NCBI RefSeq assembly: GCF_034479515.1
Contig: NZ_CP140152.1
Span: 1,984,001 to 2,048,000 of the forward strand
Source: Duganella zoogloeoides
GTDB taxonomy: Bacteria > Pseudomonadota > Gammaproteobacteria > Burkholderiales > Burkholderiaceae_D
Direction: 5' to 3'
Length of the DNA stretch: 64,000 nt
Made by a program: the position numbers and the translations under genes. The stretch's first letter is position 1. The number at the start of each line of letters is the position of its first letter. This document shows, one piece after another, positions 8,318 to 17,340 of this stretch. Below the pieces are notes generated by a model, which was not told the origin of the DNA, made no database searches, and was given only the letters and a program-made list of their open reading frames with translations.

Positions 8318-9874
8318 TCACTGCGGCGGCGGCACCGGCTCCTCTTCCCCAAACCGCAATCCCCACTGCGCAATCAACTCCTGTAGCACATCGGTCTCCT
8401 GGCGCGGCAGGGCCAGCGCCACGTGCAGGTCCGGACGCAGCAAGTAGGCGGCGTCTTCGAGCAGGCCGGCTTGCTCGGCTGCGGTGCTCCAAGGCCAGGC
8501 GCGCAGCGGCAGGTGCAGGGCGGTGGCCAGCGCCGCCAGTTGCGGCTCGACCACGCCGTACACGTGCAATTGCCAGTCCAGGGTTTGCAGCGGCGCGAAA
8601 TTGTCGTGACCATCGGCGCCGTCCGGGCCCGGCACCCACGGCAACCGGTCGCCCCCGATGATCTCGCCCGCGCGCCCGCCCGACAGCGCGCTGTCGTGGT
8701 AATGGATGCGCACTTGCGAGATGGTGCGGAACAGCGCCCGCCGCGCGGCGTCGAAACCGGCCAGCGCCGGCAGCACGTGCGGCACCAGCCAGTTGCGCAG
8801 CAGTCGGCCGCCCGCGCCTTGCGCCACGATCAGCTGGAACGCGCGGTCGGTGGTGGCCACCAGCTTGCGGGCAAAGGCTATCCGTTCGGGTTCGTAGGTG
8901 TCGAGCAGCGCTGCATCGGCGTCGCCGCGCAGCACTTGCGCCAGTTTCCAGGCCAGGTTGACGGCATCGCCGATGCCGGTATTCATGCCCTGGCCGCCGG
9001 CCGGGCTGTGCACATGGGCGGCGTCGCCGGCCAGGAAAACCTGGTCCACGCGGAAGCTGGCGGCCACGCGGTGGTGCACGCGGTAGGTGGAAAACCAGTT
9101 TACCTGGTCGATGGCGATGCCCAGCAGCGCTTCGAGCCGGGGCCGAAGGTCGTCGAAGATCACGTTGTCGCTGCCACTTTCAGGCACGATGCCGATCAGC
9201 CGCTGCATGCCGGCCGTGCGCACCGGCAGCATCAGCGCGAAGCTGTTGGCGTCCAGGTGGACCATGATGTCGCGGTTGGCGCTGGCAGTGTGGACGTCGG
9301 CCACGTAATACAGGTGGTCGTAGGTGCCGCCGTCGAAGGCAAGGCCCAGCGCGTGGCGCGTGCTGCTGTGCACCCCGTCGCAGCCGCACAGGTAGGCCGC
9401 GCTGGTGTTGACGCGTTGCCCGCCTTGCAGCAGCACGGCGCGCACGCCCCATTCGTCCTGCTCCAGGTGTTCCAGCGCCGTGTTCCATTCCACTTCCACG
9501 CCGGCCGCGCGCAGTTGCTCCACCAGCAGCCGCTCGTGCTCGTCCTGAGGGAACGACAGCACGAACGGGTAGGGGCTCAGGTCCGCGCCGATATCGCCCA
9601 GCGGCAGTTCGGCAGCTTCTTCGCCATCCTCGCGCAGGTGCACCGCGTGGATCGGTATGCCCAGGTCCACCACCTGCTGCGCAAAGCCGAGCTGGCGGTA
9701 GAACTCCAGCGTGCGTGCATGGACCACCATCGCGCGCGAAGCCTGCCCCGGGCCGCTGGCTTGGTCGATGATGCGCACGGCCACGCCGCGCCGCGCCAGG
9801 CCAAGGGCGAGCACCAGCCCGGTGGGACCGGCGCCCGCGATGAGTACTTGAGGTTTGAGTGGTTGTGGTTGCAT
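8318..9874 (-). CDS. FAD-dependent aromatic hydroxylase (PHBH/PheA-type)
   Basis: A 518-residue class A flavoprotein monooxygenase. It shows the GxGxxG dinucleotide fold (VLIAGAGPTG, glycines at 14, 16, 19), the YLCGCDGVHSSTR segment equivalent to the DG motif, and VFLAGDAAHVHSPAGGQGMN, the ribityl-binding GD motif. Relatives hydroxylate phenols, resorcinols or polyketide intermediates with NAD(P)H and O2. I start at the ATG of MQPQPLKPQVLIAG because the open frame before it encodes nothing conserved. No ring-cleavage genes are adjacent, so the substrate is open. It is divergent from the beta-lactamase gene. Confidence 0.82.
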   Translation of the reverse strand: MQPQPLKPQVLIAGAGPTGLVLALGLARRGVAVRIIDQASGPGQASRAMVVHARTLEFYRQLGFAQQVVDLGIPIHAVHLREDGEEAAELPLGDIGADLSPYPFVLSFPQDEHERLLVEQLRAAGVEVEWNTALEHLEQDEWGVRAVLLQGGQRVNTSAAYLCGCDGVHSSTRHALGLAFDGGTYDHLYYVADVHTASANRDIMVHLDANSFALMLPVRTAGMQRLIGIVPESGSDNVIFDDLRPRLEALLGIAIDQVNWFSTYRVHHRVAASFRVDQVFLAGDAAHVHSPAGGQGMNTGIGDAVNLAWKLAQVLRGDADAALLDTYEPERIAFARKLVATTDRAFQLIVAQGAGGRLLRNWLVPHVLPALAGFDAARRALFRTISQVRIHYHDSALSGGRAGEIIGGDRLPWVPGPDGADGHDNFAPLQTLDWQLHVYGVVEPQLAALATALHLPLRAWPWSTAAEQAGLLEDAAYLLRPDLHVALALPRQETDVLQELIAQWGLRFGEEEPVPPPQ

Positions 9875-9941
9875 CGGCACAGTGTAGCGCCGCAAGCTGC
9901 GCCGGTGCGCGCGATTGGGTGACGATTCGGCTATGATGGCG

Positions 9942-9954
9942 ATGCATATTGCAT
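9942..9954. promoter_or_regulatory. 13-bp palindrome upstream of the beta-lactamase gene
   Basis: ATGCA-TAT-TGCAT lies 28 bp before the beta-lactamase ATG in the 108-bp divergent spacer. Its position would suit an operator or an AT-rich -10 region (TGCATAAT). Function is only inferred from position and symmetry. No ampR-type regulator is adjacent. Confidence 0.3.
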
Positions 9955-9982
9955 AATCAATTTTCACCTGGGCGAATTTCAG

Positions 9983-10870
9983 ATGACCTGTTTTACTACC
10001 CGCCGCAGCTTGCTGCTGGCGCTGGCCGCCTCGCCCATGGTTGGCATGGCGGAAATCCTGGACAAGCCGCCGGCAGCCACCGTGCTGTCGCCGGCCGCGC
10101 AACTGGCGCGCCTGGAAGCCGACACCAGGGGGCGCCTCGGCGTGGCGGCCGTCAACACCGCCGACGGCCGCATCCTGTCGCATCGCGGCGACGAGCGCTT
10201 CCCGCTGTGCAGCAGCTTCAAGGCCATGCTGGCCGCAGCGATCTTGCAGCACGAGCCGTCGCTGCTCGACAAGCGCATCAGGTACACGGCGGCCGACCTG
10301 GTGAGCCATTCACCGGTCACCGAGCAAAACCTGGCCGACGGCATGACGGTGGGCGAATTGTCCGCGGCCACCATCCAGTACAGCGACAACGCCGCCGCCA
10401 ACCTCCTGATGAAGCAGATCAAGGGCCCGGCCGGCGTGACGGCCTATGCGCGCTCCATCGGCGACAAGGCGTTCCGGCTCGACCGCTGGGAGACCGAATT
10501 GAACACCGCGATTCCGGGCGACCCGCGCGACACCACCACGCCGCTGGCGATGATGAAGTCCCTGCAAAGCGTCACGCTGGGCCCCGCACTCACGGTGGAC
10601 AAGCGCAAGCTGATGACCGAATGGCTGATTGGCAATACCACCGGCGACACGCGCATCCGCGCCGGCGTGCCGTACGACTGGCAGGTGGGAGACAAGACCG
10701 GCACCGGGTCGTATGGCAGCACCATCGATATCGGCGTGGTGTGGCCTCCGGGTAAGGCGCCGGTGGTGATGGCGCTTTACTACACGCAGCCGGGCAAGGA
10801 CGACAAGGCCAACCCGGAGATCCTGGCATCCGCTGCGCGCGTGGTGGTGGAGGCGTTCAAGCTGGCATGA
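9983..10870 (+). CDS. Class A beta-lactamase
   Basis: A 295-residue secreted serine beta-lactamase that would hydrolyse beta-lactams in the periplasm. The active-site motifs are all present: SSFK with the nucleophile Ser77 (Ambler S70) and Lys80, SDN at 134-136, ETELN at 170-174 (Ambler E166-N170), and KTG at 238-240. Cys76 precedes the nucleophile (Ambler 69). The N-terminus RRSLLLALAASPMVGMA is a signal peptide with an Arg pair, possibly Tat. The gene is convergent with the phosphopantetheinyl transferase and their 3' ends overlap by 14 bp. Base composition matches the neighbours, so it looks like a resident chromosomal enzyme and not a recent import. Confidence 0.92.
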   Translation: MTCFTTRRSLLLALAASPMVGMAEILDKPPAATVLSPAAQLARLEADTRGRLGVAAVNTADGRILSHRGDERFPLCSSFKAMLAAAILQHEPSLLDKRIRYTAADLVSHSPVTEQNLADGMTVGELSAATIQYSDNAAANLLMKQIKGPAGVTAYARSIGDKAFRLDRWETELNTAIPGDPRDTTTPLAMMKSLQSVTLGPALTVDKRKLMTEWLIGNTTGDTRIRAGVPYDWQVGDKTGTGSYGSTIDIGVVWPPGKAPVVMALYYTQPGKDDKANPEILASAARVVVEAFKLA

Positions 10871-11453
10871 GCGACGTGGCGCCGTCCACGTACACCAGCG
10901 TGCCCACCAGGCCGTCGGGCAGATCGAGGGTGACCGTCGCTCCCGACGACTGGCTGTGCGCCGGCCACTCGTCCAGCCCCACGCCCAGCCATTTCAGGTG
11001 CGCTTCGCGCGCGGTCCATGCCCGCGCAAATACGGCCGCGCGTTCGTCGCGGGGTGTGGCAGCGATGCGCGCCGTGGCCTCCGGTCCCAGGTAGTCGCGC
11101 GCCACCGCCTCCCAGCCCGCCACTTCCTCCGACAGCATCAGATCCACCCCCACTGGGCCATTGAAACACACGGCCGCCAGCGACATGCCGCCATCGTGCG
11201 CGAACGAGCAGTGCAGGCGCTGGCCGTCGGGCATGACCACCACTGGCGCGGCGCCGGGAGAGGCTTCGATTTCGATCTCGCGCGGCGGCACGTCGAACAG
11301 CGCACCGAGCGCCTCGGCCAGGGCCTGGCGCAGCTGCAGGCGCGCTTCTTCGCGCTGCTCGCCGGTGGCAAGGCCGATCACGAATACGCCGTCGTCGATG
11401 GTGGGGGCGGCGCCGGGCCAGGTGTGGACACTGAGTTTTTGCATGCTATTCAT
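10857..11453 (-). CDS. 4'-phosphopantetheinyl transferase (Sfp type)
   Basis: A 198-residue Sfp/AcpT-family enzyme that transfers phosphopantetheine from CoA to a carrier-protein serine. The magnesium-binding GVDLM motif (near 117-121) and the second conserved block FARAWTAREAHLKWLG (the W-x-x-K/R-E-A-x-x-K motif) are present. The length is slightly shorter than Sfp. It starts four bases after the stop codon of the large peptide synthetase on the same strand, so the two are almost certainly co-transcribed, and its natural target is the carrier domain of that synthetase. Its 3' end overlaps the beta-lactamase gene on the other strand. Confidence 0.85.
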   Translation of the reverse strand: MNSMQKLSVHTWPGAAPTIDDGVFVIGLATGEQREEARLQLRQALAEALGALFDVPPREIEIEASPGAAPVVVMPDGQRLHCSFAHDGGMSLAAVCFNGPVGVDLMLSEEVAGWEAVARDYLGPEATARIAATPRDERAAVFARAWTAREAHLKWLGVGLDEWPAHSQSSGATVTLDLPDGLVGTLVYVDGATSLMPA

Positions 11454-11457
11454 GTTC

Positions 11458-14400
11458 TTATGCCTTTGCTGGCGCGGCGGGGCAGCCGGCCCAGTTGCCG
11501 TTGGCGGGAATATGCTCGCCCTTCATCACCAGCGTGAGGGCGCCCAGGCGCGCATTGCGCCCGACTACTGCGCTGTATAGTACCGCGCTGCGCGGTCCCA
11601 GGTATACCCGTTCGCCGATATCGACCCGGTCGATCTTCATCACCCGGTCTTCGAACAAATGGGTTTGCGGGCAGGTAAGGGCATTGAGCTCGCTGTGGTC
11701 GCCGATGCGCACGCAGTCGAATTCGGTGATGTCGGTGGTGTCCATATAAACGCCCTTGCCGATTTTTGCGCCCATCAGGTTGAAGGCGAGCGGCAGCCAC
11801 GGCGTGCCGCGCAGGTAGCGCATGAAGTTGGGCACGGCGATGCCTTCGTACAGGTTGGTCACACCCTCAGACAGCCATACGAACGGCGTCCACATCGGCT
11901 CCGACTGTTTGCGGTAGCGGCCGATCAGCAGCCACTTGAGCAGCACCACGAACACGTAATTGCCCACGCCGTACACCAGGCCGGCCAGGGTCAGGTCCCA
12001 GATCACTTCGGCCCAGCGGCCGGCGCCGGCCGCCGGCATCACTTCCAGCACCACCGTGTAGCCGACCGCAATCACCAGCGCATGCGGCGCAACGATGCGG
12101 AAGGCCTCGATCAAGCCGCGCCCCAGGCGCCGCAGCGGCGACGGGTGGAATGTGAGCGACTCGGGATAACCGCTGGTCTGCTCGCGTGCTGGCAGGTTCA
12201 ATGGCGGTGAACCGAGCCAGGTATCGCCGGTGTTCATGCGGGCGTTGCCCGGTGCGCGCGAGTGCACGCCGATCAGCACCTGCTCGGGCAGCACGGTGCC
12301 ATCCGGGATGTAGGCGCCGTTGCCGACAAAACTGCGGTTCGAGATCACGGTGGGCTGCATGGTCATCCAGCCGCCGTCGATTTCCTCGTCGCCCAGCATG
12401 ACGGCGTCGGCGATGAAGGTTTCGTCGCCGAGGGTCAGCATGTCGGGCACCACGCCCAGCGCGGTGGAAATTTCCGCATCCTTGCCCACCTTGGCGCCCA
12501 GCAGCCGGTACCAGTACGGCGCAAACACGGTGGCGTAGATGCCATGCAGGACGTTCAGGCTCGATTCCTGGATCTGGCTCACCAGCCACTTGGCGCAGTA
12601 GGTATTGCTGTGCACTGCGAAGCGGCCCGGTTGCAGGCGCGGCAGCACGGTCCAGCGGATGCCGGCCGACAGCAGCGCGGTGAGCACGATCAGCACCGCG
12701 CTGGCAGGGAAGGCCAATACAAAATAGCGCAGCAGGCGGATGCCCATGCCTTCGCCCTGCAACCACGGCATCCAGCCCGCCTCGTCGAACCAGTCGATCA
12801 GCACGAAACTCGGGAACACCGGCATGAAGAACAAGGTGACGATCAGCAGGATGCCGAACACGAAGAACACGCCCTCCGCCACGCTGCGCACGGCCGACAC
12901 CGCGGGGCGCGGCGGCAGGCGCGCGGGGTCGAACGCGCCCACGTCGCCAGCCGGCGAACCGGCCCAGATGCGGCCGGCCGGCACGTGCGCACCATCGCCC
13001 AGCGCCGACTGGCCTTCCAGGTGGCCTTGCGCTTCGATGCGGGTATTGCCTTCCATGACCGCGAACGAGCTGACGCAGGCGTCGCGTTCGAGCGTGATGC
13101 GGCCCAGTTTGAGCACGCCGCGCTCTACCCGCGCGTTCTCGAAATTGACGGCATTGCCGATGCTGGCAAAGTCGCCAATGCTGAGGAGGTCCGGCGCCCG
13201 CAAGGTCATCGAGCCGATGATGACATCCTTGCCGATCTTCGCGCCCAAGGCCCGCAGCCACCAGTTATTCAGCGACGAACCGGCCAGCAGGTACACGGGC
13301 GCGGCTTCCACCAGTCGGTCGGCCAGCCACCAGCGGTAGTAGGCCAGGCTCCAGAGCGGATATTCGCCCGCCTGCAGGCGCCCGGCGATCAGCCATTTGC
13401 CGGCGATCGCAATGGCAAACTCCAGCACCGTGGCGATCAGGAACACGCCGACCGAGGCGGCGATTGCGCGCGGCACCGAGTCGCCGGGGTCGCCGGTAAA
13501 GAAGTGGTATGTAAAGAAGGGCGCCAGCCACTGCGCCATGCGCAGGGCAACCAGCACCGGCATGGCGGCGGCCTGCGCCAGCCCGCAGGTCCAGCGCTTG
13601 ACGGTCGATGGCGGCGTCCATTCGACTTCGGCGCTGGCTGCGCCGGCATTGTTGGCGCCGTCGGCCAGGGCCTGGGCGATCTTGCCCACCTGGCGCTGCT
13701 GGTAGATGTCGCGCACGGTCATGTGGGCAAAGCGCGGATCGGCGCGCAGGGTCGAGGCCAGCCGCGCGGCAAAGAACGAGTGGCCGCCCAGGTCGGAGAA
13801 AAAGTCGGCCTGGCGCAGGATGGCCTGACCGGGGAACAGCGTGGCCAGCGCCGAGAACAGCGCCGCTTCGGCCGGCGTTTCGGGCAGATCCGATTCCGCT
13901 GTGCTGCCGGCTGGCGGCGCGGATAACGGCATGGCTTTTAATGCCTTGCGGTCGATCTTGCCGGAGGTGAGGCGCGGCATGGCCGCCTGCATCTCGTAAC
14001 GGCCCGGCACCATGTACGGCGGCAGGGTGGCTGCCAGCGCGGTGCGCAACGCCTTGGGTTCGACCGTGACGCCGGTTTCCGGCACCAGGTAGGCCACCAG
14101 CTGGTCGATGCCGTCGTCCTTGCGCAACAGGACCGCCACGGTACCCACGCCCGGCTGCTGCGCCAGCAGCGCCTCGATCTCGCCCAGCTCCACGCGAAAA
14201 CCACGGATTTTCACCTGGTCGTCGGCGCGGCCCAGGCAAGTGACTTCACCGTCTGGGCCGATGCGCGCCAGGTCGCCGGTGCGGTACAGGCGTCTGTCAT
14301 GGTCGCTGCTGGCCCAGGGATTGGCCAGGAATTTTTCCGCCGTCAGATCGGGACGGCCAAGGTAGCCGGCGGCCAGGCCCGGTCCGGTGATGCACAATTC

Positions 14401-15525
14401 TCCGACTTCGCCGATCGGCAACAGGCGCAAGTTGCCGGCATCGGCGTTGGCGTCCACCACCAGCAGGCCATAGTTCGGCAGCGGCGTGCCGATCGTGACC
14501 GGGTGGCCGGGGCGCAGGCGCGCCAGGCTGGCCGATACGGTTGCTTCGGTCGGGCCATAGGTGTTGAACATCTGCCGGTCCGGCTGCGACCAGCGTTCGA
14601 CCAGCGCTTCCGGGCACGCCTCGCCGCCCAGGTTGATCAGGCGCAGCGATGGCACTTCCTGGTTGAACAACGCCAGCAGGGTGGGGACCGCGTGCAGCAC
14701 CGTCACCCGGTTTTCATCGAGCATGCGCGGCAGGGTTTCGGGGTCGCCGCTGATCTCCTTGGGGCCGATCCACAGCGTGGCGCCGGCCAGGTACGAAATC
14801 CAGATCTCCTCGAACGACATGTCGAAGGCGACCGAGAAGCCCTGGTACACCTTGTCGGCTGCCGTTACTTGCAGCACCGCGTTCTCGCTGCGCAGGAAAT
14901 GGCAGATGCTGCGCTGGGTGATCAGGATGCCTTTCGGCTTGCCGGTGGAGCCGGACGTGTAGATTACGTAGGCTGGCACGTCGGGCGAAACCGGGCCGCG
15001 CGTGGCCAGCACTTCGCCATCCGTGGGCGCGGCCAGCAGGGTTTCGATGGTCCAGGCCGGGCGTTTGATGTGTTCGAGGCGCGGCGCCAGCGCGGCGCTG
15101 GTCACCACGCCGGCGCCGTCGGCGTCATCGAGGCATACCTGCAGGCGTTCGACCGGCGTGTCTTCGTCCACCGGCAGCCAGGCCGCGCCGGCCTTGGCGA
15201 TGCCGGCTTGCGCCACCAGCAGATTGATCCCGCGCGGCAGCCACAAGCCGACGATCTGGCCCGGGCGCACGCCGGCGGCCAGCAGGCGCGCCGCCACCAG
15301 GGCGGCTTGCGCATCGAGTTCGCGGTAGGTGAGGGTGGCATCACCGAAAACCAGGGCCGGGTGATCGGGGGCGCGGACGGCGCTTGCTTCGAGCAAGTCG
15401 GCCAGGATTTCCTCGCGCAGCAGCGCGGCGTCGGGTTGGCCGAACAGGATGTCGGGATGCGTCTGCGTAAGGCCCTGCGGTGCTGGCTCGGTCATGCTGG
15501 AACAGTGTGGAAAAGAGGTGCCCAT
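11458..15525 (-). CDS. Pls/PosA-type membrane non-ribosomal peptide synthetase
   Basis: 1355 residues: adenylation domain (about 40-530), carrier domain (about 555-630) and a long membrane C-terminus. Adenylation motifs include TSGSTGKPKG (191-200), NTYGPTEATV, YRTGDLARIG and the closing Lys in SGKIDRKAL. The carrier serine is Ser583 in LGGHS. There is no condensation or thioesterase domain. From about 650 on, membrane helices alternate with three soluble segments of hexapeptide-repeat (left-handed beta-helix) character, as in epsilon-poly-lysine synthetase (Pls) and relatives. The substrate pocket contains Asp235 for the alpha-amino group and Glu239; by eye the code starts D-M-E, like ornithine or lysine activators. 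A second possible start is the ATG at 15495. Product unknown; a homopolymer or short isopeptide of a basic amino acid is my inference. Confidence 0.88.
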   Translation of the reverse strand: MGTSFPHCSSMTEPAPQGLTQTHPDILFGQPDAALLREEILADLLEASAVRAPDHPALVFGDATLTYRELDAQAALVAARLLAAGVRPGQIVGLWLPRGINLLVAQAGIAKAGAAWLPVDEDTPVERLQVCLDDADGAGVVTSAALAPRLEHIKRPAWTIETLLAAPTDGEVLATRGPVSPDVPAYVIYTSGSTGKPKGILITQRSICHFLRSENAVLQVTAADKVYQGFSVAFDMSFEEIWISYLAGATLWIGPKEISGDPETLPRMLDENRVTVLHAVPTLLALFNQEVPSLRLINLGGEACPEALVERWSQPDRQMFNTYGPTEATVSASLARLRPGHPVTIGTPLPNYGLLVVDANADAGNLRLLPIGEVGELCITGPGLAAGYLGRPDLTAEKFLANPWASSDHDRRLYRTGDLARIGPDGEVTCLGRADDQVKIRGFRVELGEIEALLAQQPGVGTVAVLLRKDDGIDQLVAYLVPETGVTVEPKALRTALAATLPPYMVPGRYEMQAAMPRLTSGKIDRKALKAMPLSAPPAGSTAESDLPETPAEAALFSALATLFPGQAILRQADFFSDLGGHSFFAARLASTLRADPRFAHMTVRDIYQQRQVGKIAQALADGANNAGAASAEVEWTPPSTVKRWTCGLAQAAAMPVLVALRMAQWLAPFFTYHFFTGDPGDSVPRAIAASVGVFLIATVLEFAIAIAGKWLIAGRLQAGEYPLWSLAYYRWWLADRLVEAAPVYLLAGSSLNNWWLRALGAKIGKDVIIGSMTLRAPDLLSIGDFASIGNAVNFENARVERGVLKLGRITLERDACVSSFAVMEGNTRIEAQGHLEGQSALGDGAHVPAGRIWAGSPAGDVGAFDPARLPPRPAVSAVRSVAEGVFFVFGILLIVTLFFMPVFPSFVLIDWFDEAGWMPWLQGEGMGIRLLRYFVLAFPASAVLIVLTALLSAGIRWTVLPRLQPGRFAVHSNTYCAKWLVSQIQESSLNVLHGIYATVFAPYWYRLLGAKVGKDAEISTALGVVPDMLTLGDETFIADAVMLGDEEIDGGWMTMQPTVISNRSFVGNGAYIPDGTVLPEQVLIGVHSRAPGNARMNTGDTWLGSPPLNLPAREQTSGYPESLTFHPSPLRRLGRGLIEAFRIVAPHALVIAVGYTVVLEVMPAAGAGRWAEVIWDLTLAGLVYGVGNYVFVVLLKWLLIGRYRKQSEPMWTPFVWLSEGVTNLYEGIAVPNFMRYLRGTPWLPLAFNLMGAKIGKGVYMDTTDITEFDCVRIGDHSELNALTCPQTHLFEDRVMKIDRVDIGERVYLGPRSAVLYSAVVGRNARLGALTLVMKGEHIPANGNWAGCPAAPAKA

Positions 15526-15639
15526 TGTACGTTACGCGCACCCGCTTTTTTGCTTACCTCTCCTAGCGGTAAGGAGAATTATGCAACTTCTGCTGGCAGC
15601 CCTTACAATGGAATCCAGAGCTATCTTTTAAGGAGTCGT

Positions 15640-17151
15640 ATGTCACCGAACCGTCCTTTCATCGCCCCCGTGCAATTCGACGATCCTGAAGCCGCTTTTG
15701 ACCAGGTGCTGGCCATTTACGACGCCAACATCGCCCACCTGCGCGACGCCATGAAGCGCTTCGTGGCCGGCGAAGACGTGGGGGAGCATGTGCGCGCCTG
15801 CTACCCGTTCGTGCGGGTCCATACCGACACCGTGGCCCGCGCCGACTCGCGCCTGGCCTTCGGTTTCGTCGCCGGGCCCGGCACCTACGAGACCACCGTC
15901 ACCCGCCCCGACCTGTTCAAGCGCTACTACATCCAGCAGTTCAAGCTTCTGCTGAAAAACCACGGCCACCGCCAGCAGGTGCGCATCGAGGTGGGCACCA
16001 GCGCCCAGCCGATCCCGATCCACTTTTCGTTCGCCGAGCACGAACATATAGAAGGCAGCCTGACCACCGACCGCCGCATGCTGATGCGCGACGTGTTCGA
16101 CCTGCCCAACCTGGCGGCCATGGATGACGGCATCGCCAACGGCACCCATGAACCGGCGATGGGCGAGGCCCAGCCGCTGGCGCTGTTTACCGCGCCGCGC
16201 GTGGACTATTCGCTGCAACGCCTGCGCCACTACACCGGCACGTCGTGCGAGCACTTCCAGAAGTTCGTCCTGTTTACCAATTACCAGTTCTACATCGACG
16301 AATTCATCAAGCTCGGTCACGGCTTGATGGCGCAACCGGTCGATGCCGGCGAGGGTGACAACGAGTACATCGCCTTTGTCGAACCGGGCAACCTGGTCAC
16401 GCGCCGCGTGGGCCAGCCGGCGGCGCCGGGCGACGCCTACGGCACCCAGCCGCCACGGCTGCCGCAAATGCCGGGCTACCACCTGATCCGCGCCGACGGT
16501 TCCGGCATCTCGATGGTCAATATCGGCGTCGGTCCCGCCAATGCCAAGACCATCACCGACCATATCGCCGTGCTGCGCCCGCACTGCTGGCTGATGCTGG
16601 GCCACTGCGCGGGCCTGCGCAACACCCAGGAATTGGGCGACTACGTGCTGGCCCACGGCTACGTGCGCGAAGACCATGTGCTCGACGAAGACCTGCCGCT
16701 GTGGGTGCCGATCCCGCCGCTGGCCGAGGTGCAGGTGGCGATCGAGGCCGCCGTGGCCGAGGTCACGCAACTGACGGGCCACGACCTGAAGCGCGTGATG
16801 CGTACCGGGACCGTGGCCAGCACCGATAACCGCAACTGGGAGCTGCTGCCGCAACGCACGCCGGAACGCCGCTTCAGCCAGAGCCGCGCGATCGCGCTGG
16901 ACATGGAAAGCGCGACGATTGCCGCCAACGGTTTCCGCTTCCGGGTCCCGTACGGCACGTTGTTGTGCGTGAGCGACAAGCCGATGCACGGCGAAATCAA
17001 GCTGCCGGGCATGGCCAACCAGTTCTACCGTGACCGCGTGGACCAGCACCTGCGCATCGGCATGAAGGCGCTCGAGATGCTGCGCAATCTCGGCGTAGAT
17101 AAGCTTCATAGTCGCAAGTTACGCAGTTTTACGGAAGTTGCGTTCCAGTAA
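15640..17151 (+). CDS. amn: AMP nucleosidase
   Basis: A 503-residue cytoplasmic enzyme splitting AMP into adenine and ribose 5-phosphate, used in purine salvage. It has the family's N-terminal regulatory domain followed by a nucleoside-phosphorylase-like catalytic domain with GISMVNIGVGPANAKTITDH, LMLGHCAGLRNTQELGDYV and DMESATIAANGFRFRVPYGT near the end. Length fits bacterial Amn. The ATG at 15640 is preceded by AAGGAG five bases upstream; the frame is open far upstream, but that part is antisense to the peptide synthetase. A rho-independent terminator follows. The 114-bp divergent spacer (15526-15639) has no other feature I can support. Confidence 0.92.
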   Translation: MSPNRPFIAPVQFDDPEAAFDQVLAIYDANIAHLRDAMKRFVAGEDVGEHVRACYPFVRVHTDTVARADSRLAFGFVAGPGTYETTVTRPDLFKRYYIQQFKLLLKNHGHRQQVRIEVGTSAQPIPIHFSFAEHEHIEGSLTTDRRMLMRDVFDLPNLAAMDDGIANGTHEPAMGEAQPLALFTAPRVDYSLQRLRHYTGTSCEHFQKFVLFTNYQFYIDEFIKLGHGLMAQPVDAGEGDNEYIAFVEPGNLVTRRVGQPAAPGDAYGTQPPRLPQMPGYHLIRADGSGISMVNIGVGPANAKTITDHIAVLRPHCWLMLGHCAGLRNTQELGDYVLAHGYVREDHVLDEDLPLWVPIPPLAEVQVAIEAAVAEVTQLTGHDLKRVMRTGTVASTDNRNWELLPQRTPERRFSQSRAIALDMESATIAANGFRFRVPYGTLLCVSDKPMHGEIKLPGMANQFYRDRVDQHLRIGMKALEMLRNLGVDKLHSRKLRSFTEVAFQ

Positions 17152-17173
17152 AGATTGTAATACCGTGCCATCG

Positions 17174-17197
17174 AACCCGCCTTGTGCGGGTTTTTTT
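17174..17197 (+). terminator. Rho-independent terminator of amn
   Basis: AACCCGC and GCGGGTT form a 7-bp stem with a five-base loop, followed by seven T residues. It lies 23 bp after the stop codon and separates amn from the arabinan locus. Confidence 0.9.
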
Positions 17198-17214
17198 ACG
17201 CTCAGGATCATGTT

Positions 17215-17281
17215 GATACCGGTTTCGGTATCGAAAACACCAAAAAATTGATTGGTTTGTTTTCCCGCTCACAAATAAGAT
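17215..17281 (+). promoter_or_regulatory. Dyad operator and promoter for the TonB receptor (site A)
   Basis: A perfect 18-bp dyad GATACC-GGTTTC-GGTATC (17215-17232), followed by GAA, then 19 bp to a -35 box TTGGTT (17252-17257), an 18-bp spacer and a -10 box TAAGAT (17276-17281). The dyad centre would lie near -65 from the start of transcription, the usual position of a LysR-type activator site. The same arrangement occurs at 23631 and 37809. The 5' leader would be about 53 nt. Confidence 0.7.
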
Positions 17282-17340
17282 CATTTCAACAGCCGATACA
17301 GGCTGGGGTAGAGCCACATAACAACGAGCACTGGAGACAC

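Noticed and set aside
9983-10870. Acquired resistance island
   Set aside because: No integrase, insertion sequence, attachment repeats or composition change around the beta-lactamase gene.
14299-15639. N-terminal extension of AMP nucleosidase
   Set aside because: The frame is open upstream but lies antisense to the peptide synthetase; the ATG at 15640 has a strong ribosome site and gives the normal length.
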